This document shows positions 1-10,203 of a DNA stretch of 28,134 bases, one piece after another. The notes below the pieces were generated by a model, which saw only the letters and a program-made list of their open reading frames with translations, did not search any database and was not told the origin of the DNA. A program made the translations under genes and the position numbers. This stretch comes from Anthoceros angustus (Eukaryota; Streptophyta; Anthocerotopsida; Anthocerotales; Anthocerotaceae): contig MU008227.1 in assembly GCA_010909165.1 (NCBI GenBank), positions 114,288-142,421 of the forward strand, written 5' to 3'. Within the stretch, counting starts at the first letter, position 1. The number at the start of each line of letters is the position of its first letter.

Positions 1-840
1 TGGGGCACAAAATCGAACAATCCTACGCTTCATCCCGACGTGACCTTGCGCAAAGGAAGTTGAGGAAAAGTGCGTGAAGGCCACCAAGTCCAAAGAGCAT
101 CCGCGAACCAATCCTTAGTGCCTCAAGACTAGGACGATTGTGCAAAGGTAAGGGCAAAATCTTTGTGGCTTCCTCTTCCGATGGCATGTGCAAATAAGGA
201 CTTATGAGGATGCATGTTGGTTGTCCTCTATGGTTGCATCTGCGGAGACTTCATGCCAATGCTTGAATGGTGCCGCTGCTGGTCGGGCTCGCTTACTTTT
301 ACATTTTCCTCCTCGCCCTCCCGCTTTGTTAATTAGTAATTCCGCACCTAACCTAGTGCCTTGTCGTGATGGTGAACCAAAACCTTGAAGTCGCTATATT
401 CCAAATCTCCACGCTAGGAGCATGGTTTTCCATTAGAAGGAATGGCTTTGCATCCAAACCCCATCTCGAACAAGTCCAGCGGATGCGTAAGCACTTTGGA
501 TGAGCGGAGGCGATTGGGTGAACACATTCATGCTATTCAATGTTACATGGCGAGACGATCGCCATGTCCCACGCAGTAGGGAAAGGCACGCTTTCTCCTA
601 TTGTGCCAAAGGCATCGCATATGCGCTATACCGCACTGCGTGTCCGAATATAACCGTAACCCTTTGAACTCAACGGCGTCGCACCGGATGTCCGGGTCGA
701 GTCGTTTACTGGTGAATCGCTCCCCACCACTTTCCTATTTATTATGTGAACGCTAAACACTTTCACGATTTTGATATCTTGGCTGGTGAAAATGTGCAAA
801 CAGACCCCACATCGGGTATTTATCTTCAAATTCATGGTTT
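1..840. other. Gene-free stretch, no recognisable element
   Basis: I see no convincing gene here. The minus strand over about 190-390 reads as a basic, Ala/Arg/Lys-rich peptide without a recognisable family. The other open frames are under 70 codons and show no conserved motif. No RNA gene or terminal repeat was recognised. The stretch may be old transposon debris, but nothing in it proves that. Confidence 0.4.
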
Positions 841-1020
841 TTTAAGGGTAGGTGATATAGTATAGAGGGAAAAAAGGAAAAATTAGTAAACAAACCTTGA
901 AATGCACGGTTTCATTTGAAAACTCTTCATTCTTTATACATCATTTTTTAGTAAAATTTTAAAAAGAACCTAATACACGGTTTTCCAAAAACAAACCCCT
1001 GTTTTCACACCCTCAAAATT
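841..1020. other. AT-rich segment
   Basis: The composition shifts sharply to A/T, with several A and T runs, between GC-balanced neighbours. A short word (CACGGTTT) occurs twice about 70 bp apart in similar A-rich context. No coding capacity is apparent. It could be the tail or subterminal part of a non-autonomous element, because it ends at the small inverted repeat at 1021-1040, but there are no clear terminal repeats to support this. Confidence 0.35.
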
Positions 1021-1040
1021 AGAGACGAGGAGCCGTCTCT
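1021..1040. repeat. Small inverted repeat (7-bp stem)
   Basis: AGAGACG at 1021-1027 is the exact reverse complement of CGTCTCT at 1034-1040, with a 6-nt loop. It sits exactly at the end of the AT-rich segment. An isolated 7-bp stem can arise by chance, so a role as a transposon end or hairpin is only a possibility. Confidence 0.5.
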
Positions 1041-1344
1041 ACTTCTTAGGAGACCTTGTTCTCATAACCATGACACTGAAATGGTAATACACATGTAGCA
1101 ACAGCGAAGGAAAGTAGCGTGAAAGGAGCATTTCACCTTTACATGTGTCAGTCAACCCAGGGTATAAACAAGCAAAGCTACCACCTCCCCATGATGACAA
1201 GAATACAGAGAAGACAAACATCCAAGCACACACAACCGCCATGTGCTCGTGGTTCGCAGGAGGAAAATGAGTGCGTAGACAGCCGACTCAATACTAACTA
1301 GGAAGAAAGGGGATAGAACAAATGAAGGGTTTTCCAGAATCTGT

Positions 1345-1397
1345 TTCCCTCCCCCACGGCCAGCTTCCCTCCCTCACGGACAGCCTCCTCCCTCACC
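1345..1397 (+). repeat. 20-bp pyrimidine-rich tandem repeat, about 2.6 copies
   Basis: Two 20-bp units (1345-1364 and 1365-1384) differ at two positions. Both read TTCCCTCC-CACGG-CAGC, and a partial third copy extends to about 1397. The words CCTCCCTCAC and CTCCCTCAC recur in the palindrome about 200 bp downstream, which hints at a shared origin. Confidence 0.6.
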
Positions 1398-1591
1398 TAT
1401 GTGATGAATCTTAGCTTGTTGTCAAACTGTCGGGATTGGTCTGGGAGCTGTTACCATAAACATTGAGCACAGGTTAAGGAGCCTTACAGTGAACCCAACA
1501 CAGTCTCTAAACAAACCAAACAGGCTTCAAGCAAGTGTCCGCACCTCACGGTGCAATAGCGATATAGTCAAGAGCCTGGCTGAGCTAGGGA

Positions 1592-1618
1592 GTGTGTGAG
1601 GGAGGCTCCCTCACACAC
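1592..1618. repeat. Perfect 13-bp-stem palindrome
   Basis: Positions 1592-1604 pair perfectly with 1606-1618 around a single central G at 1605. The left arm is GTGTGTGAGGGAG and the right arm is CTCCCTCACACAC. The arms continue into short CA/TG runs. Such a stem with almost no loop would extrude as a cruciform rather than fold as a typical RNA hairpin. No neighbouring gene gives it a role. Confidence 0.7.
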
Positions 1619-1624
1619 ACTCAC

Positions 1625-2230
1625 ACAAAAAACCTCTGAAGTTGCTGTCTGCCTATCGCGTTCGCCACGCACACTCACTGCCTGTTGGCCACACCACAAA
1701 GCTCCTCGTTCCAGGAAAAGCCTTCCACACGGTTGACTGACCCAAACGCGTGCCGCATAAAGCCCCCGCCAAATGCCTACACCACCAAGCTCCCAACCGG
1801 CCAGTAAGAATTTCTCCGACTCCAACAAGACAATACCGCCTGCGTCACACCACCTATTGCCCGACGTCATAGCTCTAGTGTGGCCATGTAGGGACTTCAC
1901 GCCAACCATCCTCACCGCTGCTCAAGTTTGAGCTCGCATTTCAGCGTGATGCATGCACAAAACCAATGCTTGTGAGTCTCAACATTAGGAGCACGGTTGA
2001 TGGAAGTGGATAACCTCATTATCACCCTAACAAAGTCAACGAGCATCCCATTGCTCGCTTCCTTCACTTACGAGTTTGGATAATAAATTGTCCCTAGCAT
2101 ATATAGCAAGACTTAATCCACTAATATATCAAATAAATTAATTTTCCAAATATAAAAATTATAATATATCTATGAAGTAAAAAACGAATAGCCTTAAAAA
2201 TATCGGTCAAAATGGTCATAATTTCAATTG
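1625..2230. other. Gene-free stretch, AT-rich towards its end
   Basis: No coding sequence is recognised. The minus-strand frame at 1568-1915 is open for 115 codons but shows no familiar motif and may be chance. A 6-bp inverted repeat (GCTCAA-GT-TTGAGC) lies at 1920-1933. From about 2085 to 2230 the sequence becomes strongly AT-rich. Nothing else was identified. Confidence 0.4.
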
Positions 2231-2234
2231 TTAA

Positions 2235-2767
2235 ACATTCAACGAATGCAAAACACCACGAGACTAAGCGCCCGCTTTCCTAAATTAGTGGTCACCTTTA
2301 CCTGGCTCGCACCTTCTACCGCTGTGAGAAACTTCGCCGCCTCTAGCATCCCTGCTCCTTCCCGGTTCTCAATCCTGAAGCTCATTTGCACTGCCACCCT
2401 TCTTGGCCCAAAGGGCTACACCGCGATCTTCTAGCGCTTTTGAGAGGAAAGGCCTTCTCCAATATCCCCATAATACCTCCACCGGGTTGGCGTGGTTCGG
2501 GGTATGGATGAACTCGCCCACACCCGATGTGGCTGCCACCCGCTCAACTGCTGTCAAGCTCACAACTGTTGGGGGCTGCACGGTGGCAGCAATTGTCCCC
2601 GCTGCTATTCCAGCTTGATGCGTGTTAATTGCGGCTGCCAACTTGGCATTGTAGGCCAGTTGCAGAGCACTCTGGAAAAGGGGGTTTGGAGTCTGGACCG
2701 TTGCAGTGAGGTCAGCAAAGTGAGCCTCATACAAGTCTAGAGCTTCATCTGCAATGGAACCGGCCAA
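2235..2767 (-). pseudogene. Unrecognised protein-like ORF, one frameshift
   Basis: On the minus strand a 132-codon frame starts at 2767 (MAGSIADEALDLYEAHFADL) and continues through an Ala/Thr/Val-rich stretch to a segment reading NPVEVLWGYWRRPFLSKALE. It stops near 2369. The adjacent frame then carries on with similar protein-like character (FRIENREGAGMLEAAKFLTA, then VTTNLGKRALSLVVF) to about 2235. The mixture of helical, aromatic and charged residues looks like genuine coding sequence with a single frameshift. I do not recognise the family. It is probably the 3' part of the broken coding region that continues upstream on the same strand. A host gene fragment and an unfamiliar transposon ORF are both possible. 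Confidence 0.45.
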
Positions 2768-4480
2768 TTATAGCTCAATGAGCTTCTTCAACAATCTTAT
2801 TGGCTTTTGATATGGGCATACCACCCTATCATCTGCTGTGTTATAACACAGTTTATGTTCCACGTTCTCGAAAGCGAGTTGTCAACCCTTCCATCTTCAT
2901 GCTATTGCAGAAGACCGAGGAGAAATGTTGCGGCCGACAATCCTCGCTGTGGCGCCCCGTGGTGATGTTATCACCGCATCATACAACTTGTCCGCTCCAT
3001 CAAGCTTTCACATTGGTTGTGCGAAGCATGAACTGACACCTCCTTTACATGTTGCAAGCAATACATCCCGGACCATTGACATATCATCTGGCAAATGAAA
3101 TACCACGATTCTAAATAACTCAGACGTTGTGATGCCCTGGAACTACATTATGACGTTTTCAAACTCATATCGACTGAACCGCGTGTCATACTCTCTGGAG
3201 TTAGCATCCAGACCCAACCCTCTTGGCAAGTCCAGAAGCGGCATAGCATACGGTCGGGGTTCCACAAACTAGGCCATCCTCACGATGTTCCCACATATTA
3301 TGCCTACCTTGCTGGATCTCCCAGTGTCATCTCTGAACGTCTTTAACTTGTCGGGACTTGCGGTCTCCAACAACCGTCATTGCTCGTCCTCCATTATTTT
3401 CCATGCTTTGGCCTTCATAACGTGTTCCTTGAAATTGTCTGGGAGTGCACTCCACTGAAGACAAGCATTTGCTCGCTGCACAAAAGGGCAAAGTCCCACT
3501 GTTAGACAAGAACATTGTGGCAAGTGAAGCAAGCCCAAAGCCACCAAGCATTCATACACATGAAATGATCTCAAATGCACCACCACTGTGTGGAGGCCTG
3601 CAACCGACTACTCTACGGACCATAGTTTTGAACGTCGTGTTTGCCGATCCGCCGACAAGATCTGATTGAGGGTAGCACTCCTAACCCTCAAAGGTCTCAC
3701 GATTCGTTCTTTGCAAGTGTGACGTGGATGAGGTTCAATTTTTGGCCTTCTCCAGCCACCCTTTTTGCATTCACTCAAACTCATTTCTCCGCATGTAACC
3801 TTCATACATGCTGTCTTAAGGTTGTTGTTGCCCGCAGCAGAATGTTCGATACCCTGGAAACACTTCCACACTCTCATTGGCACATCCGCTTCTTTAACCT
3901 CAATGACCACAAGGAACACGATAATTTTTGAAGGGCGGGATATACTGACCCCCTTCGGCCGAGACAGCACCCCCTTGTCACGAAGAACACCTTACCTAGA
4001 ACAGCATATGTGCCCTACTTTGATAATGCACACACCCTTTCTCGAGGTCATATCTTTGATAAAAGATGCACTTTCAAGTCTACACCGAGAACTGGAGCAT
4101 GAGGGTGTGGGCCCGCTTATGCTTTTAGTAGAATGCATAGAGGGCTGCCATTTTCATATGTTTATTACAACCGAAACTTTTACTTTCAAGTGGTGGAACA
4201 CAATGAAAACAATGCATTAGCGGAGTCTCATTTATGGTCGTGAGAACATTGCAACAAACAATCGCTAAGGAGGAAGTGGTCATCAAGATCGATAATAGCC
4301 ATTCAAGAGTGCGGCTCGGCGACTCATCCATGCCTTGCGCAAACCGAGTCAAGTACCACCGCCATATTCGGAGGCGGTCCATATCCTCCGCCTCAAGTTG
4401 TCGCTCTCCATTGCTTGCTGCCTTCAATAGTATCATTCTTGGGCCCAGCCCGACCTGTCGATCGCCACACAAGATCTAGG
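2768..4480 (-). pseudogene. Degenerate unrecognised coding region
   Basis: Short minus-strand blocks with protein-like composition follow each other with frame changes and stops. Examples are a block near 2800-2880 (LSRTWNINCVITQQMIGWYA), one near 3230-3270 (FVEPRPYAMPLLDLPRGLGL), one near 3060-3110 (ELFRIVVFHLPDDMSMVRDV), and one near 4330-4400 (EDMDRLRIWRWYLTRFAQGM). The last lies inside an open frame at 4125-4472. A cysteine-containing basic stretch at about 3650-3850 could once have been a zinc-binding domain, but no complete Cys/His pattern remains. I considered a transposase of the hAT or PIF/Harbinger type and found no catalytic motif. The reading is that an old coding unit on this strand has decayed. 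Confidence 0.3.
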
Positions 4481-5110
4481 GTCTCACGACCTCATCCAAA
4501 AGGTCGCCACCGTGGTCTTCAACCTTCCGCACTCAATGCAACCACTTGGGCTTTAAGGCAATGCCAACGTCCTTAAAATGAACAAAGTTAGTTGCCCATG
4601 CGCCCATGCAAGCATCCTTAAAATCAACAAAATTGAATTGAGGAGGCACGGTTTGAACACAAAACCTATTCACATTACACTTATTTCCCAAACACTAGAC
4701 CAATGAATAGAAGAAGAAGAATTTTATTTAAGTCCACTAAGGACGGATTTCCGCCATGGGACCGATTTCATACATACAAAGAAAGTATATTGAAAAATTA
4801 ACCGCTATTCGAACTGGCCCCGAGAACTAGTGACGGAACCATTATGTAATGTCGTATGTTGAACTCTTGAAAATGTTGAGTCCGCTTCTCCCACATTTGC
4901 TTTAGGCAAACACCCACTGTAAATAGGATCGTGAAAAGAGAAAAGCGCGAAATGAAGATCGTCTTGTAAATAGAGGGATAAAATTCCGAATATCTTCATA
5001 TGTGACAGAGGAACACAAAGTGTTCTTCCCACCCCCTGCTGCATAACCTGCAAATTCTGGACTCCTTTGGTGGCTTAGGACGTAGCCATCTATCCGTCTC
5101 AATCCAGACG
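4481..5110. other. Non-coding spacer
   Basis: No coding sequence was recognised. A near-duplicate word pair (CCTTAAAAT followed by CAACAAA) occurs near 4570 and 4615, and an A-rich GAAGAAGAAGAATTTTATTT tract lies near 4710. A small inverted repeat (GAACAC-AAA-GTGTTC) is at 5011-5025. The minus-strand LINE should have its 3' end near the right edge of this spacer, but I see no clear poly-A tail, which would appear as poly-T on the plus strand. Confidence 0.35.
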
Positions 5111-5145
5111 GTGAGACCCGACACGAAGATGACCTATAATCATCC

Positions 5146-5900
5146 TTAGTTTGAAAGACACCGGGGTGCGAAGGTAAAGAGAGAGCACTGGTTTCCCAGA
5201 ATTGGATAAAATACGAAAATACTGTTTATAAGTGTCAAGCCTAGGGGATAAGGGAGAGAGAGGAGACCAAGTATAGGACAAGTATGTAGTCTGCAAATCA
5301 AGGTGAATGGACTTATTTGGAGGAGGTGGCAAGAACTGGAAAAGGGATGGGCCGAAGACTCTGGACAAAACCAAATTTCGCAGCCATGAGCAAGATTATG
5401 ATACCAACAAGTCTTATCTCCCGAGACGGCTAATTTTCGGAGGACAAAAGCAAGAAGGAGGTATGAGGAGGGAGGTAGGATGATCGAATGAGCTTCTAAT
5501 GAATGAGGCGGTAGAAGAAGTTTAAATAGACCATCCAAAGCGGAATGTGGCAAACTCGCAAGGAAGATGGGAAGGGGATGACCTCTTGCACGCAATGTGG
5601 GACGAAGAAAGGATGTCTGAACCTCCTCCACCTTGCACCAATCGTCGGGAGAGAGGTACGGTCCCCAAAACTCCGCTGCATACATAGCCGAAGGAACGAC
5701 GACTGTGTTGAATAACCATTGCTGAGTGGGGATGTCCTTGATGTGCATCCGAGAGCACTGTCTTCGAACCCCACACGCCGATGCCACACCCTTGAGAATG
5801 CGAGCGGAGGCAGAGAGCTTCCACTGAAGTGTCGGGCCATACAGAGTTCCACCCAGGTAGACATAAGATCGAACTACCTGGACAAGTTCACCATTATTAT
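5146..5900 (-). pseudogene. LINE ORF2 C-terminal (thumb/connection) region
   Basis: Downstream of the YADD box the minus strand reads SYVYLGGTLYGPTLQW, then a 213-codon open frame starting at 5787. This contains LFNTVVVPSAMYAAEFWGPY. It corresponds to the 'YLG ... LFDTLVLPVLLYGAEVWG' signature that follows the RT palm in many LINEs. The rest of the frame is Leu/Pro/Ser-rich and no longer recognisable, so the frame may have been left there. No C-terminal zinc finger or RNase H was seen. Confidence 0.65.
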
Positions 5901-6029
5901 ATAGTAGAACTTGAGATTGTGTTGCACCGATCCCGCCTGAAGAACATGACCTTAGTCTTCTTGAGATTGACCTCCAAATCTCGCAGGCGACAATATGTCA
6001 AGTTGCCGTTGGAGGCCCCGAGGAGTGGG

Positions 6030-6960
6030 AGAGAAGGGCAATGTCATCCGCATACAAGAGAATAGCAATATAGACCAAGGAAAGGATGCAACCAGGATCC
6101 CCATACTCCGCAATCCAAGACTCCATCATCTATGTAGAGGCCAAATAGGTTAGGAGAAGATGGATCCCTCCAGACTCCCATGTTGCAAAGCAAATCCAAA
6201 AGGTCAAAAGCGATAAGGAGTGCGGATCTTGGCTTTCACCTTGTCATATAGAACCCTATGGCATGAAGAAGATGAGGAGGCATACCCACCTATGGAAGGG
6301 CCAAAGAGCTTCTCCTCGAGATAGAGTCAAATGCCCGCTTGAAGTCAACAAAACATACATAAACATGCTCATATCCTTCTTTCCGCTTCAATAATAGCAA
6401 TGAGAGTGAAGAGATTATCCTGGTATTACATGGACGAAATCCACTGCCCGTGCCTAACTCCAGATTCTCACCAAGTCGAGTGAGAATTTCCAAGCAAGAG
6501 CTAAAGATCTTGGCAAAATGGACTCAACCATGATATACCTATAGTTGGATGGGAGCAGGGTCACCGTCTTGAAGATGGAATGGATGTCATTCCAAAGACC
6601 ACTCATCCGAAATCCATGGACCAAAGCTTTGAATGCAAGGGGGGAGCAATCACCATAGGACTTGCACGAGAAAAGCTCTGTGAATGTCTTCGTGGTCGGG
6701 GCTCTACCAGATCTAAGGTTATTGATGGCGGTAAGGATAAGGTCGAGTGAAAAGCTTGACCCCGGATCCATGGTCCTAATCGAGGGGTATAGATTCCCGA
6801 AAGAAGAGTTTGGACATATTCGATAAGCTCGAGACTGCAGCTTGGATAGTTTGATGGGAATGAAACTCCTCCAAAAGCAAAGACCGCCGGGATTCCTTAA
6901 GGAGCTTGACAAGACGATCACGTTGGGAGGAAAAGAAAGGACTTTTGACAAAGAATGAGG
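6030..6960 (-). pseudogene. LINE reverse transcriptase domain, broken
   Basis: The domain begins with a region at about 6700-6780 (LDLILTAINNLRSGRAP) equivalent to the 'A-I-LK-KAPGPDG' block of LINE RTs. Near 6530-6550 the SNYRYI segment matches the 'NYRPI' block. GFRP follows at about 6433-6450, then VCFVDFKRAFDSI (RT motif A, first catalytic Asp) at 6319-6357. The metal-binding YADD box is at 6043-6054 in the frame YIAILLYADDIALL. The distance from motif A to YADD is about 88 codons, normal for the family, so the core is nearly full length. Stops and frame changes between the blocks make it a pseudogene. Confidence 0.82.
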
Positions 6961-7559
6961 GCTTTGTACGGCTTGACAATTTCCTTGTACAACGGGAATG
7001 ATGAGACTTGGATGGAACCTTGAGAGCTCAAGGTAGTTGTGAGTATGGAAGAAGCTTGCACTCCATCAAACCAGTGGATAAAGTTGGAAAGCTTGACGGG
7101 TGACAAGGTTTAGGAGGGAAGATTTGATGCACAAGAAAGCACGGCGGAAGTGAAAGCGTAAGCTTGTGAAGGGAAGAGACGGAGGAATAGCAAGGATCTT
7201 TTCAAAAGAGAGGAGTATTGGGAAGCTAGACGATGAGGGAAAAGCGGACTCTAGGAGACTTGTGGTATTGTAGAATGGTTTATGGCTTATGACACGAGAT
7301 GTGCCAAGACAAGAAGGCATGGTCGACTCTAGAGGCTTGAAGTTAGAAACATAAACCGATGTAATCAAGAACGAAAGAAGCCTCGCCCTAGAACGTAATC
7401 AAGAACAGGAAGTTGACCTCAAGGCGCAAAGTGGGTGATCCTCTCGCCTGTGCCATTGAGAGAGGCCGTTGTATATAAATAATCCATGCGACTCCACGAG
7501 GTTGAGAAGTGCCCGAAAAGATTAACTGTGCGGATCATCGACCTTCTCTCAAGCCTGTG

Positions 7560-8060
7560 TCCGCAACATCAAGCGGAATAGTTGATGTCGATCATCCGTG
7601 CGAGATAGGAGATTGTTCCGAGGAGGTCCAAGCATTGAAGTCTCCAACCAAGAGGATATCTCCTTGGGGCATGAAAACATGAGATCTTCAGAGGTCTTGA
7701 AACGAAAAGAGAGGTTGGCCTCTAGCATGCGGAGAACCCCGAGGTGGAAAGTAGCAAGATGCTATGAACAAATGATTAGATGGAAGGATGGTTGCGTAAA
7801 CCTTGATCCATAAGACCTCAAGGAGTCCTCCTGCAATGATGAAATCAGAGAGAGAAGATCGAAAAACAAGCGACGCCACCGCAGCTTGGGCGCCTTTGAA
7901 GAGACATAATTCCCGAAAAGAGAAAAGAATGGAAGTTGGGAAAGGTGGGAGGTGTCTAGCCCGTGTTCGTGAGTTTCGTAAGGAAGATCAAGTCGTGTTC
8001 CGCTAAATGGAGCAATCCGTGTTGTGCCCATAAAGATCCATTACAATTCCAGAAGCCATC
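7560..8060 (-). pseudogene. LINE endonuclease domain (EEP/APE type), broken
   Basis: This domain nicks the target DNA to prime reverse transcription. The N-terminal part near 8000-8050 contains FWNCNGSLWAQHGLL, which resembles the conserved W-N-x-x-G strand that opens endonuclease/exonuclease/phosphatase domains. A central stretch at about 7720-7815 (IKVYATILPSNHLFIASCYF, followed by PP) matches the typical 'va-cY-PP' strand. The catalytic GDFNA motif is at 7631-7645, in the frame reading ILLVGDFNAW. At least three frame changes separate these blocks. The C-terminal S-D-H motif was not located. Identification rests on the motif order and on the downstream RT. Confidence 0.72.
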
Positions 8061-8474
8061 TTGATGATTCTCGGGCATTGCAAAGTAGTGACCTTCATAA
8101 GGTCAAGAGCCGTCGAACTCGGAGGGCTCTTTGACAATCACCGATCTCCATGGAAGAAAGTCTTCCATGAGCCTCCCCGAAGCCGCATCAAAGCTTGCTT
8201 GGTCTTCACCGTAGCTTGGTTAAATCATCTCCTATATAAATATCCCGCCTCGAGATTAGTGGGCGCAAGACTTGGAGCCTATCCGAGAGAATGGAAACGG
8301 ATGAGAAAGATCAAGGACAGGTGGTCCTTACCCACCGCCCAAGCATTCGGAAAGATATGCCGGTAAATGGAGCTTGTGGCTAAGAACGGATATGACTTCC
8401 TGTTCCCAATTCGACAAGCCCGCCACTCAAGATTGAGGGAGCGCTGATCCGTTTGAGATTCAAGAATTGCCGCA
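8061..8474. other. Spacer upstream of LINE ORF2
   Basis: On the minus strand this stretch lies just upstream of the first recognisable endonuclease residues. It may hold the start of ORF2 or the ORF1-ORF2 gap. A plus-strand frame of 101 codons (8061-8366) shows no family resemblance and is treated as chance. No promoter or repeat was recognised. Confidence 0.3.
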
Positions 8475-8980
8475 TCAACGCTTCAAGGCAAGGATGGCGC
8501 GCTTGAGGAGGAGGAACCAATGGGCATCGCCTAACTTCTCCACTTTGACCGCATAAATTGTTTTGTCAAAACCGTCCGCGACTTGAGTTTTGAAATGGAC
8601 ATATTGCTGACATAGCTCGCACTTCTCCTTGACGAATTTCTTGAGCTCCAAACATTTAACTTCCATGGAAGCGCTTGCTGCATAATATCTTGTTTGAAGG
8701 CCACGCCTCGTTGAGCACAATGTGCGTAAAACTCCCCGAATGTGTCCAATCGCGGTGATGTTGGAAGACGCCTGCTTTTAATTGAGGAACCGCCTCTGAA
8801 GGTAAGAAGGCAATTGCTTATTGAGGGAAGCAATTTGGTGTTGATGCCGGACAATATCCGCACGTATGACCGGAAATTTCGCCCAATTCCTTCAAGTGCA
8901 ACAATCTCGAGTTGTTGGGCCCGAATCTTGTCTTCAAAATGTTGCTTGAAATTCAAACTCCGCTTTAAGTTCGTGTACAC
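8475..8980 (-). pseudogene. Possible coiled-coil ORF1-like remnant
   Basis: Two overlapping minus-strand frames share this interval. The first, from 8980, opens with NLKRSLNFKQHFEDKIRAQQ and is rich in charged and hydrophobic residues. The second, ending near 8475, contains CLELKKFVKEKCELCQQYVH followed by KTQVADGFDKTIYAVKVEKL. Both look like helical, coiled-coil-type sequence joined by a frameshift. Position upstream of the LINE ORF2 on the same strand fits an ORF1 protein, but no RNA-binding motif or zinc knuckle is visible. An unrelated coiled-coil gene fragment is equally possible. Confidence 0.3.
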
Positions 8981-9180
8981 CTTGGGAAGCCCGAAGTCTC
9001 GATCGCAACTTTGATATCAACTTGGAAGGATTTGAAAAGCCTCTCGATTTTATTTTTGCCTTGTTCCCTTGGAGGATGTAGGAGCTCATGACTCAGAAAG
9101 TCTCATGGAGTCCAAGACGCTTCTCCAACATGGTCCGAGTCCAAGCATGATATCCAAGCCAGGAGTAGGTGCTGCGCTGG

Positions 9181-9201
9181 CCAAAGGCGCAGCTATGTAT
9201 G
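9181..9201 (+). repeat. Short direct repeat, copy 1
   Basis: A 21-bp sequence containing CAGCTATGTATG recurs at 9473-9495 with a 2-bp insertion. The two copies bracket the unit at 9202-9472, as expected if that unit belonged to a tandem array whose period is about 292-294 bp. Confidence 0.65.
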
Positions 9202-9495
9202 CTATGGCCAAAGTTGAGGGAAAGGTGGTAAGAGAACCGTGGCTGCCCGAACTCAAGCCCGGCCTCCCGGCCGAGTCCTAGGCCCCGCCCCGCCTCGGCT
9301 CAACCTGACCAAATCCAAGCCGCACCGCCCATGGTTCCCGGTAATCCTTAATCCGCACCTCCCGGCCTGGCTAAGCTCACGCCGCCACCACGCCTTCGCC
9401 TCACCGGCTTGCTCGGCCTCGCATCGCGAGACTTAGCAAGACGCCACCTCGTGGCCTCGAGACCTGACCTCACCAAAGGCGGCCAGCTATGTATG
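9202..9495 (+). repeat. Left flank unit, duplicated beyond the right LTR
   Basis: This unit is homologous to 23210 to about 23456 on the other side of the LTR element. The first 36 bp (9203-9238) are identical to 23212-23247. Similarity then continues with many indels through a C/G-rich stretch and ends near the TCGAGACC word at about 9457. The 3' end of the unit (9473-9495) repeats the sequence just before its own start. The simplest reading is a tandem duplication whose junction took the retrotransposon insertion. Confidence 0.7.
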
Positions 9496-10203
9496 TGTGG
9501 GCTACGGACTTTGGGGGTTAGGAAATAAGTGGGGTTTTGTTTTGTAGGTTGGAATAGTAAAATAAGGCGGAAAAGGAGGAATAAGCACGGATGGCGCTCG
9601 ACGGACTTGAGTAAGCAACGGACCACCCGAGTAAGCAACGGACCATACCCCGGAAACCGACTACACTATGGAAACCCCGACTACACTGAGCAAGTCCCGA
9701 GAAGCTTGACACCCTTCGAGTACGCTGGTAAGTCCGGACCCCACTCCGGTGTGATAAGTACGCCGGGAAAGCAACTTTGAATTGAGTCGAGGAGAAGGCG
9801 GGCGCCACGTGACGGCCCCGAGTGGAGGACGAGCATGCAAGCAGCCAGACCGTAGCTCGCCAAGGGCCGCAGGGCGGTGTATTCACGCCCGGTGCGCGCG
9901 AGGCTAGAGTACGCTGTGGGCTAGAGGTAAGCAGCAACAGAGGGACAAAGTAAGCCGCTGCATTCGCGGACAAGAGCCGCCCTTCCCGCAAGCATTTCCT
10001 CAAGAAAGAGCGGGTGGAAGTCATTCTCCCAAACCTCTTGCGACCGCCTCGCCTCGCCCGACATCCGGCTTTTTTGAGTCTCTTCGCGCCAAGGTGTCCC
10101 CACGCCACGCTTGATTTCACGGAGGAAGGAGCTAACGAACGGAGGAGAGGAGCGCAGCCGCGACGCCTCAAATTCGGGAGCAAGGCACAAGCAAGACGAG
10201 CCG

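Larger units (their letters stand above)
5146..8060 (-). mobile_element. Degenerate LINE (non-LTR retrotransposon)
   Basis: Reading from high to low coordinates, the minus strand carries an apurinic-type endonuclease, a non-LTR reverse transcriptase and a C-terminal region in the order usual for the ORF2 of APE-type LINEs. Diagnostic residues are GDFNA at 7631-7645, FVDFKRAFDSI at about 6319-6350 and YADD at 6043-6054. Frameshifts and stops break every domain, so the copy cannot make a functional protein. At about 2.9 kb it is close to the expected length of an ORF2. No target-site duplication or poly-A tail was identified, so the outer boundaries are approximate. The clade is uncertain, because the L1-like and RTE/CRE-like families were not separable by eye. 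Confidence 0.8.

Noticed and set aside
2768-4480. hAT or PIF/Harbinger transposase
   Set aside because: The general look suggested a transposase, but I could not find a BED zinc finger pattern, the hAT C-terminal dimerisation motif or a DDE triad.
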